Positions 1-5,082 are shown, numbered from the stretch's first letter. The stretch: 7,987 bases of DNA from Pullichristensenella excrementipullorum (GCA_018713365.1 DVOU01000056.1:1-7987), one strand, 5' to 3'. Made by a program: numbers and translations. The notes: generated from the letters alone by a model not told the origin.

Positions 1-55
1 CCAAGCCCCCAAGCCCCTATCCCCGCGCCCTCCCGTTTCGCCACCCCGGTCTTCG

Positions 56-64
56 TGGTATATC
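56..64 (+). promoter_or_regulatory. Candidate extended -10 promoter of the zupT-like gene
   Basis: The motif TGG-TATATC fits an extended -10 element (TGnTATAAT). No good -35 hexamer lies 16-18 bp upstream. It would give a leader of roughly 70 nt before the start at 142. It is the only AT-rich spot in this stretch, which is why I propose it; the call is weak. Confidence 0.3.
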
Positions 65-79
65 ATAAGTAGGCGCAGT

Positions 80-124
80 GTCCCGCAGCCGGGACGCGCG
101 AGGACGCGACCGCCGCGTGGGCGG
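80..124 (+). other. Two small hairpins in the zupT leader
   Basis: GTCCC (80-84) pairs with GGGAC (91-95), and CCGCC (110-114) pairs with GGCGG (120-124). The second hairpin ends 8 nt before the GGAG of the ribosome binding site. The two could fold in the leader of the transporter mRNA. Short GC stems are expected by chance in DNA this GC-rich, so a regulatory role is only a possibility, and no known metal riboswitch is recognisable. Confidence 0.25.
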
Positions 125-141
125 CGGGGAAAGGAGACTTC

Positions 142-936
142 ATGCACGACATCCTGCTGGCCTTTGCCCTTACGCTCATCGCCGGCCTCAGCACCGGGGT
201 GGGCAGTCTCATCGCCCTGCTGGCCCGGCGCACGGACCGGCGCTTCCTTTCGGTGAGCCTCGGCTTTTCCGCCGGGGTGATGATCTACGTCTCCATGGTG
301 GAGCTGCTGGACACGGCGCGCGAGTCCCTGACGGCCGAGCTGGGCGCGCGCGGCGGCGCGTGGGCCACGGTGGCGGCGTTTTTCGGCGGCATGCTCTTCA
401 TCGCCATCATCGACAAGCTCATCCCCGCCGAGGAAAACCCCCACGAGGTGCGCCTCGTCGAGGGCAAGACCGCGCCGCAGCCGCAAAAGCTGATGCGCAC
501 GGGCGTACTCACGGCGCTGGCCATCGCCGTCCACAACTTCCCTGAGGGCCTGGCGACGTTCGTCTCCGCCCTGCAGGCGCCGAACGTGGCCGTGCCCATC
601 GTCGCGGCCATCGCCATCCACAACATCCCCGAGGGCATCGCCGTATCCGTGCCCATCCATCAGGCCACGGGGTCCAGGCGCAAGGCGTTCTGCTGGTCGT
701 TCCTCTCGGGCCTTGCCGAGCCGGCGGGGGCGCTGGTGGGCTATCTGCTGCTGATGCCGCTGCTGTCGGACGCGGTGTTCGGCGTCCTCTTCGCCGCCGT
801 GGCCGGCATCATGGTGTTCATCTCCTTCGACGAACTGCTGCCCGCGGCGCGGGAGTACGGCGAACACCACCTTTCCATCTACGGCCTCATCGGCGGCATG
901 GCGGTGATGGCGGTGAGCCTGCTGTTGTTCATGTAG
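142..936 (+). CDS. zupT: ZIP-family divalent metal transporter, ZupT-like
   Basis: The 264-residue inner-membrane protein most likely imports zinc and possibly other divalent metals such as iron or manganese. Its length matches bacterial ZupT (about 257-270). The polypeptide is almost all hydrophobic helices, with a polar loop around residues 93-119. It carries the two signature metal-binding helices of the family, HNFPEG at 131-136 and HNIPEG at 160-165. Further conserved acidic spots are E194 in GLAEPAG and the FDELLP stretch near 229-234. The start at 142 is supported by AAGGAGA at 131-137, with GGAG 5 nt from the ATG. The gene stands alone on the plus strand and converges on the GNAT gene more than 1 kb away. 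Family assignment is secure. The exact metal and the ZupT rather than generic ZIP label rest on family knowledge. No zinc-responsive operator was recognised upstream. Confidence 0.94.
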   Translation: MHDILLAFALTLIAGLSTGVGSLIALLARRTDRRFLSVSLGFSAGVMIYVSMVELLDTARESLTAELGARGGAWATVAAFFGGMLFIAIIDKLIPAEENPHEVRLVEGKTAPQPQKLMRTGVLTALAIAVHNFPEGLATFVSALQAPNVAVPIVAAIAIHNIPEGIAVSVPIHQATGSRRKAFCWSFLSGLAEPAGALVGYLLLMPLLSDAVFGVLFAAVAGIMVFISFDELLPAAREYGEHHLSIYGLIGGMAVMAVSLLLFM

Positions 937-986
937 GGGCAACGGACGATTACCGGCTCTGGCGGCGGGAGCGTTCCCTTGATCGC

Positions 987-1027
987 AAAAGCGTCCGGCA
1001 GACCCGGCCATGGGCGCCGCCGGACGC
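987..1027 (-). terminator. Hairpin with short T run, possible minus-strand terminator
   Basis: GCGTCCGGC (991-999) pairs perfectly with GCCGGACGC (1019-1027) across a 19-nt loop. Read on the minus strand the stem is followed by TTTT (complement of 987-990). It could stop readthrough coming from the GNAT direction and protect the zupT 3' end. The loop is long and the T run short, so this is tentative. Nothing else supportable lies between 937 and 1200. Confidence 0.35.
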
Positions 1028-1206
1028 GGGGCGGCGCAAAAAAGCAGAGCGGACGGCGCAGGGCCATTCGCTCTGTTTTCGCAAGGCGGTGCGCGTGCAG
1101 CGATGGGACGCGCTCCGACCGCCGTCCGCGCTTCCCCGCCGCGGCCTTCGACAACGAACGCCCCCGTCCGCGCCGAATGTCCGCCCCGTCGCGCGCCGCA
1201 AGGAAG

Positions 1207-1228
1207 AAAAAAGGCCGTCTGTACGACC
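1207..1228 (-). terminator. Terminator-like hairpin used as insertion site of elements A and B
   Basis: On the plus strand six A's (1207-1212) precede GGCCGT-CTGT-ACGACC, so the minus-strand transcript has a short hairpin followed by TTTTTT. One pair is mismatched (C-A) in this copy. The far side of the A-B tandem (1919-1933) carries the same hairpin with the undamaged arm ACGGCC. Joining the outer flanks without the insertion gives a perfect GGCCGT/ACGGCC stem with a CTGT loop and a T run. This was probably the original terminator downstream of the GNAT gene. Confidence 0.5.
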
Positions 1229-1229
1229 G

Positions 1230-1576
1230 CAGGATGTTGACAAAGCCCGCAGACTGGCAGGGCGTTGGGAAAGCCCGCAAACATGGAAATTTGCCGGCGG
1301 CGAAATTTGTCGCCAGGGCGTTTTGCCGGGCCTTGATCGTCAAAAAACGGTCGCCATCGGCGACTTGCAAGCCGGGCCCGCGCCCCTGTGACCGGGTTTG
1401 ACGATCCCGAAGGGCCGGGCAGCTCCGCCGGCGGGAAGCCAACTTGCATCCATGGGCGCTTCCACGGACGCAAGTGGCCGCAGGAAGCAGGTTTGCTGAC
1501 GCCGGAAGCAAAATTTGCTTCCGATTTCTCTTTATCGGAGCAAATTTTGCGGTCGCGGGCTTTGCCAGCGCTCTGA
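1230..1576 (+). mobile_element. MITE-like non-autonomous element, copy A
   Basis: This 347-bp unit starts CAGGATGTTGACAAAGC and ends GCTTTGCCAGCGCTCTGA. The end reverse-complements to an imperfect copy of the start, giving terminal inverted repeats of about 17-20 bp. It holds no credible protein gene. Inside are further pairings: GATCGTCAAA (1335-1344) with TTTGACGATC (1397-1406) enclosing GTCGCC-ATC-GGCGAC, and a long AT-rich hairpin at 1508-1550. The unit lies next to copy B at a period of 363 bp and resembles it over its whole length. With inverted ends, flanking direct repeats and no transposase, a MITE moved by a transposase elsewhere is the best reading. I cannot name the family. A structured regulatory repeat without mobility is the alternative. 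Confidence 0.65.
1508..1550. terminator. Bidirectional terminator-like hairpin inside element A
   Basis: GCAAAATTTGCT-T-CCGAT pairs with ATCGG-AGCAAATTTTGC around the loop TTCTCTTT, giving 17 pairs and one bulged T five pairs below the loop. A-runs on one side and T-runs on the other make it usable as a terminator in either direction. The homologous hairpin in copy B (1851-1888) has a different stem that also pairs. Confidence 0.55.
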
Positions 1577-1592
1577 ATCGTCTGTCCGACCG

Positions 1593-1916
1593 CAGGATGT
1601 TGACAAAGCCTGCAGACTGGCAGGGTGTTGGGAAAGCCCGCAAACATGGAAATTTGCCGGCGGCGAAATTTGTCGCCAGGGCGTTCTGCCGGGCCTTGAT
1701 CGTCAAAAACGGTCGCCATCGGCGACTTACAAGCCGGGCCCGCGACCCTGCGACCGGGTTTGACGATCCCGAAGGACCGGGCAGCTCCGCCGGCGGGAAG
1801 CCAACTTGCGTTCATGGGCGCTTCCATGGACGCAAGTGGCCGCCGGAAGCAAAATCGCCTCTGATTTTTTCAGTATCAGGGCGATTTTCGTATTTATGGG
1901 CTTGTCAGCGCTCTGA
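1593..1916 (+). mobile_element. MITE-like non-autonomous element, copy B
   Basis: This 324-bp copy has the same orientation as A and directly follows it after a 15-bp direct repeat. Its left end is CAGGATGTTGACAAAGC and its right end GGGCTTGTCAGCGCTCTGA. The left 270 bp or so differ from A by scattered substitutions. The inner pairing GATCGTCAAA (1698-1707) with TTTGACGATC (1759-1768) is conserved. B is shorter because a segment before the terminal hairpin is missing, and that hairpin has a different stem. No gene is present; the long plus-strand reading frame across the repeats merely passes through them. Confidence 0.65.
1851..1888. terminator. Bidirectional terminator-like hairpin inside element B
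   Basis: AAAATCGCC-T-CTGAT pairs with ATCAG-GGCGATTTT around a 9-nt loop: 14 pairs with a single bulged T five pairs below the loop, exactly as in element A. Many stem positions differ from A, with the partner arm changed to match. On either strand the stem ends in a T run. It could end GNAT transcripts arriving on the minus strand, whose own terminator was split by the insertion. Confidence 0.55.
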
Positions 1917-1992
1917 AACCGTCTGTACGGCCACCGTCAGAGCGCGGCGAGCCGCCCGCGCCCGGGCAACGGGGGCGGGAACGGACGGCCAG

Positions 1993-2098
1993 CGCCTTCG
2001 GCCGCCACACCGCGTTCCTGCCCGCTTCGCCTTCGGCCGCGCACCGCGTTTCTGCCCGCTTCGCCTTCGGCCGCGCACACCGCGCTTCCGTCCGCCCG
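1993..2098. repeat. Three-unit GC-rich tandem repeat, about 35 bp per unit
   Basis: Units begin CGCCTTCGGCC at 1993, 2028 and 2062 (periods 35 and 34). Each continues with a CACCGCG...CTGCCCGCTT-type tail; the third is degenerate. They lie just past the GNAT stop codon, in its 3' untranslated region. The small GCC-TTC-GGC palindromes could form hairpins. The reading frames through this stretch are Arg/Pro-rich and not credible as proteins. Confidence 0.6.
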
Positions 2099-2106
2099 GT
2101 TTTCGC

Positions 2107-2763
2107 TCACGCAATGCCGCTCCCGCCCGCGTCCTCCTCGGGCGCGGGGATGCGGAAGGACAGCACATGGCTCTTCAGCGCCCGCTCCGTGGTGGAAAAC
2201 TCCTTCGCCAGCGCCGCGTACAGTTCGCGGTCGTATTCGCGCGAAGAGCTGTCGAAGATGCGCAACTCTTCCTCCGACGCCCCGGGAAAGGGGACAGCGC
2301 CGATGGGCGCGCCGCCGAGTTTGCGCATCAGCCTCTGGCTCGCTACATTGTCGGGCGAGACGTTGCCTATGTAGAACGCCTGCCCGGTCAAATGCGTATA
2401 GCGCGCCATCAGCAGCCGCAGCGCCCGGAAGCCGACGCCCTGCCCGCGCCAGGCGCGCAGCAGCTCGATCTGCAGTTCGGGGGCGTCCGAGCGATACTTT
2501 TGCAAGCCGCAGTAGCCGCAAAACCGCCCGTCCTCCCGGGCGAGGATGGCGCAGTTCAAGTCGTTTTCATTCATGAACGCGTCCCAGAGGGCGGCAAACA
2601 GCCCCTCGGCATCGAGGGCGATCAGCCGTTCAAGTTCCGGCTTTTCGCGGTAGATGTCGAGGTAGTTTTCCCGCTCCGCCCCGGTGATGTGGCGCAGGAG
2701 GATGTCGCCATCGGCGGCGAACAGGCCGTCGGGGGCGAAGAAGTTTTGCACATCTCTGTTCAT
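2107..2763 (-). CDS. GNAT-family N-acetyltransferase
   Basis: This 218-residue protein belongs to the acetyltransferase_3/RimJ-like side of the GNAT superfamily, enzymes that move an acetyl group from acetyl-CoA to a primary amine. The acetyl-CoA loop RGQGVG is at residues 106-111 and follows the strand PELQIELL (95-102). The second family motif, NVSPDNVASQRLMRKLG, is at 134-150. An N-terminal segment of about 20 residues precedes the fold. The C-terminal tail after about 175 is longer than usual and less family-like. The substrate cannot be told; protein N-termini, a small amine or an antibiotic are all possible. I chose the ATG at 2763 because GGAGG (2770-2774) lies 6 nt upstream. A longer frame runs back through the promoter and element C and is not real. 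A near-consensus promoter sits 119 nt upstream. The gene is probably monocistronic. Confidence 0.88.
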   Translation of the reverse strand: MNRDVQNFFAPDGLFAADGDILLRHITGAERENYLDIYREKPELERLIALDAEGLFAALWDAFMNENDLNCAILAREDGRFCGYCGLQKYRSDAPELQIELLRAWRGQGVGFRALRLLMARYTHLTGQAFYIGNVSPDNVASQRLMRKLGGAPIGAVPFPGASEEELRIFDSSSREYDRELYAALAKEFSTTERALKSHVLSFRIPAPEEDAGGSGIA

Positions 2764-2881
2764 ATTGCGCCTCCGTCGCGCTCGAAGCGCAGGGTCTTTG
2801 GATCGCGCCCGCTCTGCGGCGCGTCGCCGGTCGAAGGCGTGTTCGGCACAGGAATATCCCCCTCTGTAAGCGTTTGAGAAT

Positions 2882-2910
2882 ATTATAGCGCTTTGCGTGG
2901 AATATGTAAA
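2882..2910 (-). promoter_or_regulatory. Promoter of the GNAT gene
   Basis: Read on the minus strand: TTTACA (complement of 2905-2910), a 17-bp spacer, then TATAAT (complement of 2882-2887). This is a nearly perfect sigma-70/SigA promoter. Transcription should start near 2875, giving a leader of about 110 nt. The GGAGG ribosome site at 2770-2774 then selects the ATG at 2763. Confidence 0.85.
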
Positions 2911-2932
2911 CCGTGGAGCGTCTGTTGGCCGC

Positions 2933-2961
2933 AAAAAAACAGCGCCCCATGCGGAGGCGCT
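2933..2961 (-). terminator. Terminator hairpin upstream of the GNAT promoter, target of element C
   Basis: On the minus strand AGCGCC (2956-2961) and GGCGCT (2941-2946) pair, with CC/GG extending the stem inside. The stem is followed by C and seven T's (complement of 2933-2939). It stops minus-strand transcription just before the GNAT promoter. Joined to the sequence after the second direct repeat (GTTTTA at 3116-3121), it becomes a fully bidirectional terminator, AAAACAGCGCC / GGCGCTGTTTT. That is very likely the state before element C inserted. Confidence 0.75.
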
Positions 2962-3095
2962 CAGGATGTTGACAAAGCGGGCGGACTGGCAGAGCGTTGG
3001 GAAAGCCCGCACGCATGGAAATTTGCCGGCGGAAAAACTTGTCGCCAGGGCGTTTTGCCGATCTTTGGCGGTCATGGGCTTTGTCAGCGCCCTGA
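2962..3095 (+). mobile_element. MITE-like element, short copy C
   Basis: The unit begins CAGGATGTTGACAAAGC and ends GGGCTTTGTCAGCGCCCTGA, the best-matched terminal inverted repeats of the three copies. About 105 bp of the left end and 30 bp of the right end match A and B. The roughly 200 bp in between, with the inner hairpins, are absent, which is typical of internally deleted MITE variants. It is flanked by 16-bp direct repeats CCCATGCGGAGGCGCT at 2946-2961 and 3100-3115, with GCGG left between the element end and the second repeat. The orientation is the same as A and B. No gene inside. Confidence 0.65.
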
Positions 3096-3145
3096 GCGGC
3101 CCATGCGGAGGCGCTGTTTTATCTGCCGACAAGGCCCGCAAACGC

Positions 3146-3179
3146 AAAAATCGCCCTGATCCATGAAATCAGGGACGAT
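3146..3179 (-). terminator. Terminator of the SH3b-protein gene
   Basis: On the minus strand ATCGTCCCTGAT (complement of 3168-3179) pairs with ATCAGGGCGAT (complement of 3150-3160) across a 7-nt loop, with one bulge, followed by TTTTT (3146-3150). It lies 31 nt past the stop codon at 3211. Its arms closely resemble the hairpin inside element B. Confidence 0.75.
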
Positions 3180-3210
3180 CTTTGCTTTCCCGCGCGGCTG
3201 TTTGCGCCGA

Positions 3211-3708
3211 TCAGGTCGTGGCGCGGCGCAGGCCGCTCAGCAGCACGTAGCCCTGCGCGCCGTTCAGCGAGCGGATCTTGCCCCAGCTGCCGTTGGCGTC
3301 CACCAGCAGCAGGTGGTAGCCCTTGGGCAGGGTGGTCGAGCGGCTGGAGCTGGTGCTGGGCGAATTGTACACGGCCAGAGACGAACTTTGCACATAATAG
3401 ACGTTGCGGGTGCTTGCGTCGCCGACCTTTTCCAGGTAGCCGGCGTAGACATAGCCCTGCTGGCCGCTTGACGTGCAGACATAGGCCATGCTGCCGCTGC
3501 GGCCGAGGTAGAACATGCGCGTTCCCTGGCGCAGCGTGCCGATGACCTGGCTGTTCGCGCCCGTGCTGGAGCGTATGTAGACATAGTCGTTGGTCAACTG
3601 CAAAATGGTCACCGCGCGGTCCGCGGCCTGCGCGCCGACCGTGCCCAGCATCAGGCACAGCGTCAGCGTCGCGCAGACGAGCGCGCGCAAGAACTTCTTC
3701 CCGGCCAT
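3211..3708 (-). CDS. Secreted protein with two SH3b-like domains
   Basis: This 165-residue protein opens with a typical signal peptide: K4-K5 and R8, a hydrophobic core at about 9-22, and a probable cut near AQA-AD at 28-29. There is no lipobox. Two bacterial SH3-like modules follow, about 36-93 (YVYIRSSTGANSQVIGTLRQGT ... GYVYAGYL, broken here by an ellipsis) and about 106-160 (LAVYNSPS ... WGKIR ... GYVLLSGL). Each shows the usual pattern of a strand, a short Ser-rich loop, a Leu-xx-Gly turn and a final GYV strand. Such domains commonly bind peptidoglycan or cell-wall peptides, so a wall-associated role outside the membrane is likely. No catalytic domain is attached. The ATG at 3708 is preceded by GGGGGTG (3714-3720) and a strong promoter. 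Its terminator at 3146-3179 shows it is transcribed alone. Confidence 0.85.
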   Translation of the reverse strand: MAGKKFLRALVCATLTLCLMLGTVGAQAADRAVTILQLTNDYVYIRSSTGANSQVIGTLRQGTRMFYLGRSGSMAYVCTSSGQQGYVYAGYLEKVGDASTRNVYYVQSSSLAVYNSPSTSSSRSTTLPKGYHLLLVDANGSWGKIRSLNGAQGYVLLSGLRRATT

Positions 3709-3728
3709 ACGTACACCCCCACAACAGT

Positions 3729-3757
3729 ATTTTAGCACATTTGGCGGCGTTTGTAAA
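3729..3757 (-). promoter_or_regulatory. Promoter of the SH3b-protein gene
   Basis: On the minus strand: TTTACA (complement of 3752-3757), a 17-bp spacer, then TAAAAT (complement of 3729-3734). The predicted start is near 3722, so the leader is only about 14 nt and barely includes the GGGGGTG ribosome site. The -35 hexamer and spacer length match the GNAT promoter. Confidence 0.85.
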
Positions 3758-3771
3758 CGCGCAAAAGGCAG

Positions 3772-3834
3772 CGCGGAATTTTTTCGTTTCACCGTCGTTT
3801 TTTTGGACGTCTGGAGGTGGGAAAAAGTTCCGCG
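3772..3834. repeat. Imperfect 63-bp palindrome upstream of the SH3b promoter
   Basis: CGCGGAA-TTTTTTC-...-CACC (from 3772) mirrors GGTG-GGAAAAA-GTTCCGCG (ending 3834) with a few mismatches. The centre CGTC-GTTTTTTTG-GACG (about 3793-3809) is itself a small inverted repeat. It lies 15 bp upstream of the -35 box at 3757 and 19 bp from the DUF378 terminator. It could be a remnant element, a second terminator or a binding site; nothing decides between them. Confidence 0.45.
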
Positions 3835-3852
3835 GCAGGGGCATTGCGGGCG

Positions 3853-3891
3853 AAAAAAAGCGCTCCCGGCGGGCGTCGCCCCGGAAGCGCT
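3853..3891 (-). terminator. Terminator of the DUF378 gene
   Basis: On the minus strand AGCGCTTCCGG pairs with CCGGGAGCGCT (one T-G wobble) and is followed by seven T's (complement of 3853-3859). The stem begins 11 nt past the stop codon at 3903. Textbook intrinsic terminator. Confidence 0.9.
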
Positions 3892-3902
3892 TGCGGAAAA
3901 GC

Positions 3903-4112
3903 TCACTCGCCCTCGCGGACGGCGTGACGCTCGCGGAAGAGCAGCGAGATGCACCACAGGCCGGCAATGCCGACGATGGTGTAGATCACGCGGCTGACCA
4001 CCGCGGCCTGTCCGCCGCAGAGGTAGGCCACCAAGTCGAACTGAAACAGGCCGACCAGCAGCCAGTTGATGGCGCCGAGGATGGTGATGACGAGCGAAGT
4101 ACGATCCAGCAT
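3903..4112 (-). CDS. DUF378 (YuzA-like) small membrane protein
   Basis: This 69-residue protein has two transmembrane helices (about 6-26 and 38-58). It has the features I associate with DUF378: GAINWLLVGLFQFDLVAYL at 13-31, then SRVIYTIVGIAGL at 40-52. The length fits the family (about 60-75). Its function is unknown; it sits in the cytoplasmic membrane. A short charged tail (RERHAVREGE) ends it. The ATG at 4112 has AAGGAG at 4123-4128, spaced 10 nt, which is long but workable. The gene has its own strong terminator and a possible weak promoter upstream, so it is probably transcribed alone. Nothing in the neighbourhood points to a partner. Confidence 0.88.
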   Translation of the reverse strand: MLDRTSLVITILGAINWLLVGLFQFDLVAYLCGGQAAVVSRVIYTIVGIAGLWCISLLFRERHAVREGE

Positions 4113-4131
4113 GATGTTTCCACTCCTTTTC

Positions 4132-4187
4132 CGCCGGCATACCGGCGTGATGGGAGTAGTATATCCGCGCGTCGCAAAAATATACCA
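4132..4187 (-). promoter_or_regulatory. Leader hairpin and candidate promoter of the DUF378 gene
   Basis: Read on the minus strand, TGG-TATATT (complement of 4179-4187) fits an extended -10 box, and TATACT (complement of 4158-4163) is a second candidate -10. Neither has a good -35. In the leader CGCCGG-TATG-CCGGCG (complement of 4132-4147) forms a perfect hairpin that ends 3 nt before the AAGGAG ribosome site and could affect its access. Weak evidence. Confidence 0.3.
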
Positions 4188-4189
4188 GG

Positions 4190-4345
4190 GGCGGCAGTGC
4201 CGCCGGACAGGGCCTTCGGCGCCGGGTCGACGCGCGTCCGCCCCATGAGCAGGGGGCGGGCGCGCTGCGCTTCGGCCGAATGGGGCGGCGGTGCGGGCAG
4301 ACGGCGGCAAGCCCACGAGCAGGGGCTTGCCGCCTGCGGCGCCGT
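4190..4345 (-). repeat. Inverted copy of the two-hairpin cassette
   Basis: Read on the minus strand this block repeats the order seen at 4938-5082 and 5373-5518: a 12-bp hairpin, a 43-nt spacer, a 13-bp hairpin, then a GGCGCCGAAGGCC-type tail. The 12-bp stem is GGCGGCAAGCCC (4303-4314) with GGGCTTGCCGCC (4323-4334), loop ACGAGCAG on the plus strand. The 13-bp stem is GCGCGTCCGCCCC (4232-4244) with GGGGCGGGCGCGC (4253-4265), loop ATGAGCAG. The loops reverse-complement to CTGCTCGT and CTGCTCAT. No gene is present. Confidence 0.7.
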
Positions 4346-4357
4346 TGGGCGACGCTG

Positions 4358-4423
4358 CCTTGCCCTGCGGGCAAGGGGCGCTGCCGGTGTGCGGGGGTCG
4401 ACGCTGTTTGCCCTGCGGGCAAA
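4358..4423. repeat. Pair of hairpins sharing the core CCCTGCGGG
   Basis: CCTTGCCC-TGC-GGGCAAGG (4358-4376) and TTTGCCC-TGC-GGGCAAA (4407-4423) share the inner sequence and the flank GACGCTG, but their outer pairs differ (CCT/AGG against TT/AA). The period is about 48-49 bp. They could be small tandem units of the surrounding palindromic repeats. Confidence 0.55.
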
Positions 4424-4503
4424 GGCGCTGCAGAGTGGCGCGCCGGATCATGGCGTATCGCGGGAGAAAGCGGGGACTCAAAGCGTTTTGCCCATCAGGG
4501 AAC

Positions 4504-4585
4504 TTTCCCGGCGCGCCGGGGAACGGGGCACGATGTCCTCCACGAGCCGGTCTGCCGGGTAGGAATTTCCCGGCGTGCCGGGGAA
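4504..4585. repeat. Pair of TTTCCCGGC / GCCGGGGAA hairpins, 62 bp apart
   Basis: TTTCCCGGC-GC-GCCGGGGAA (4504-4523) and TTTCCCGGC-GT-GCCGGGGAA (4566-4585) each form a 9-pair stem with a T-G wobble. They are flanked by GGAA on the left and CG on the right. A degenerate relative, GTTTCCC-CACC-GGGAAC, follows near 4600-4616. From about 4620 to 4786 I see nothing beyond small palindromes such as GGCGCATGCGCC at 4736-4747. Confidence 0.55.
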
Positions 4586-4786
4586 CGAGGACGTCGCGCG
4601 TTTCCCCACCGGGAACGGAGATACGCGCCCTCTCGCAAACGGAACGCGCCCTTCTCCCGGCGACCCCTTCCACCGTATCCGATGCGGCGCTTTGCAAGCA
4701 CGCCTCACCGCCATCGCTTTTCGCGGCGAACATCCGGCGCATGCGCCCAACACCGGCTTCCTTCGCCCGCAAGCTCCCAACATTCC

Positions 4787-5082
4787 GCCCTTCCCGTCGC
4801 CGCCTCATTCCCAAACCATCCCGCGGGGAGACCGGCGGGCTCTGCCCGCACCCGCTCAAGGGTCCAGACCCTTGAGAATCCCTTTTTGGGGAACAGCCTC
4901 CGCTTTCCCGCAGCCCCCGTCCCCCAAAAACGCCGCAGGCGGCAGGCCCCTGCTCGTGGGCCTGCCGCCGTGTATGCGCTCTGCCGCCGGAACAGAAACG
5001 AAACGAAGCACCCAAGCCCCCTGCTCGTGGGGCTTGGGTGCGTGAATACGGAGCCAACGGCACTGGCCGCCGGCCCTGCCGG
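4787..5082 (+). repeat. Long direct repeat, copy 1, carrying several hairpins
   Basis: The unit starts GCCCTTCCCGTCGCCGCC at 4787 and matches 5225-5518 closely over the first 183 bp, then mainly in its hairpin layout. In order it holds GCGGGC-TCT-GCCCGC (4835-4849), CTCAAGGGTC-CA-GACCCTTGAG (4855-4876), a CCCTTTTTGGGG box, the 12-bp hairpin GGCGGCAGGCCC / GGGCCTGCCGCC (4938-4969) and the 13-bp hairpin GCACCCAAGCCCC / GGGGCTTGGGTGC (5008-5041). The last two both have the loop CTGCTCGT. It ends in the tail GGAGCCAACGGCACTGGCCG (5050-5069) plus CCGGCCCTGCCGG. No protein gene is credible here. Confidence 0.8.

Larger units (their letters stand above)
1215..1933. repeat. 15-bp direct repeats flanking and separating elements A and B
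   Basis: Three near-identical 15-mers bound the elements: CCGTCTGTACGACCG at 1215-1229, TCGTCTGTCCGACCG at 1578-1592 and CCGTCTGTACGGCCA at 1919-1933. They contain the loop and one arm of the terminator hairpin. They look like target-site duplications, the middle copy arising from a tandem second insertion or from unequal recombination. Element C is flanked by an unrelated 16-bp repeat matching its own target hairpin, which argues that these repeats come from the target and are not part of the element. Confidence 0.6.

Noticed and set aside
1..20. CCAAGCCCC direct repeat at the window edge
   Set aside because: It resembles the CCCAAGCCCC arm of the hairpin at 5008-5041, but too little sequence is present to show a repeat copy.
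1444..2877. A 477-residue open frame on the plus strand
   Set aside because: It crosses elements A/B, the 35-bp tandem repeat and the antisense of the GNAT gene. It is Arg/Ala/Pro-rich with no domain, and no ribosome site supports it. Stop codons are simply rare in DNA this GC-rich.
2764..3147. N-terminal extension of the GNAT protein up to 3147
   Set aside because: The extension is translated element C and promoter sequence. A near-perfect promoter at 2882-2910 and GGAGG at 2770-2774 fix the start at 2763.
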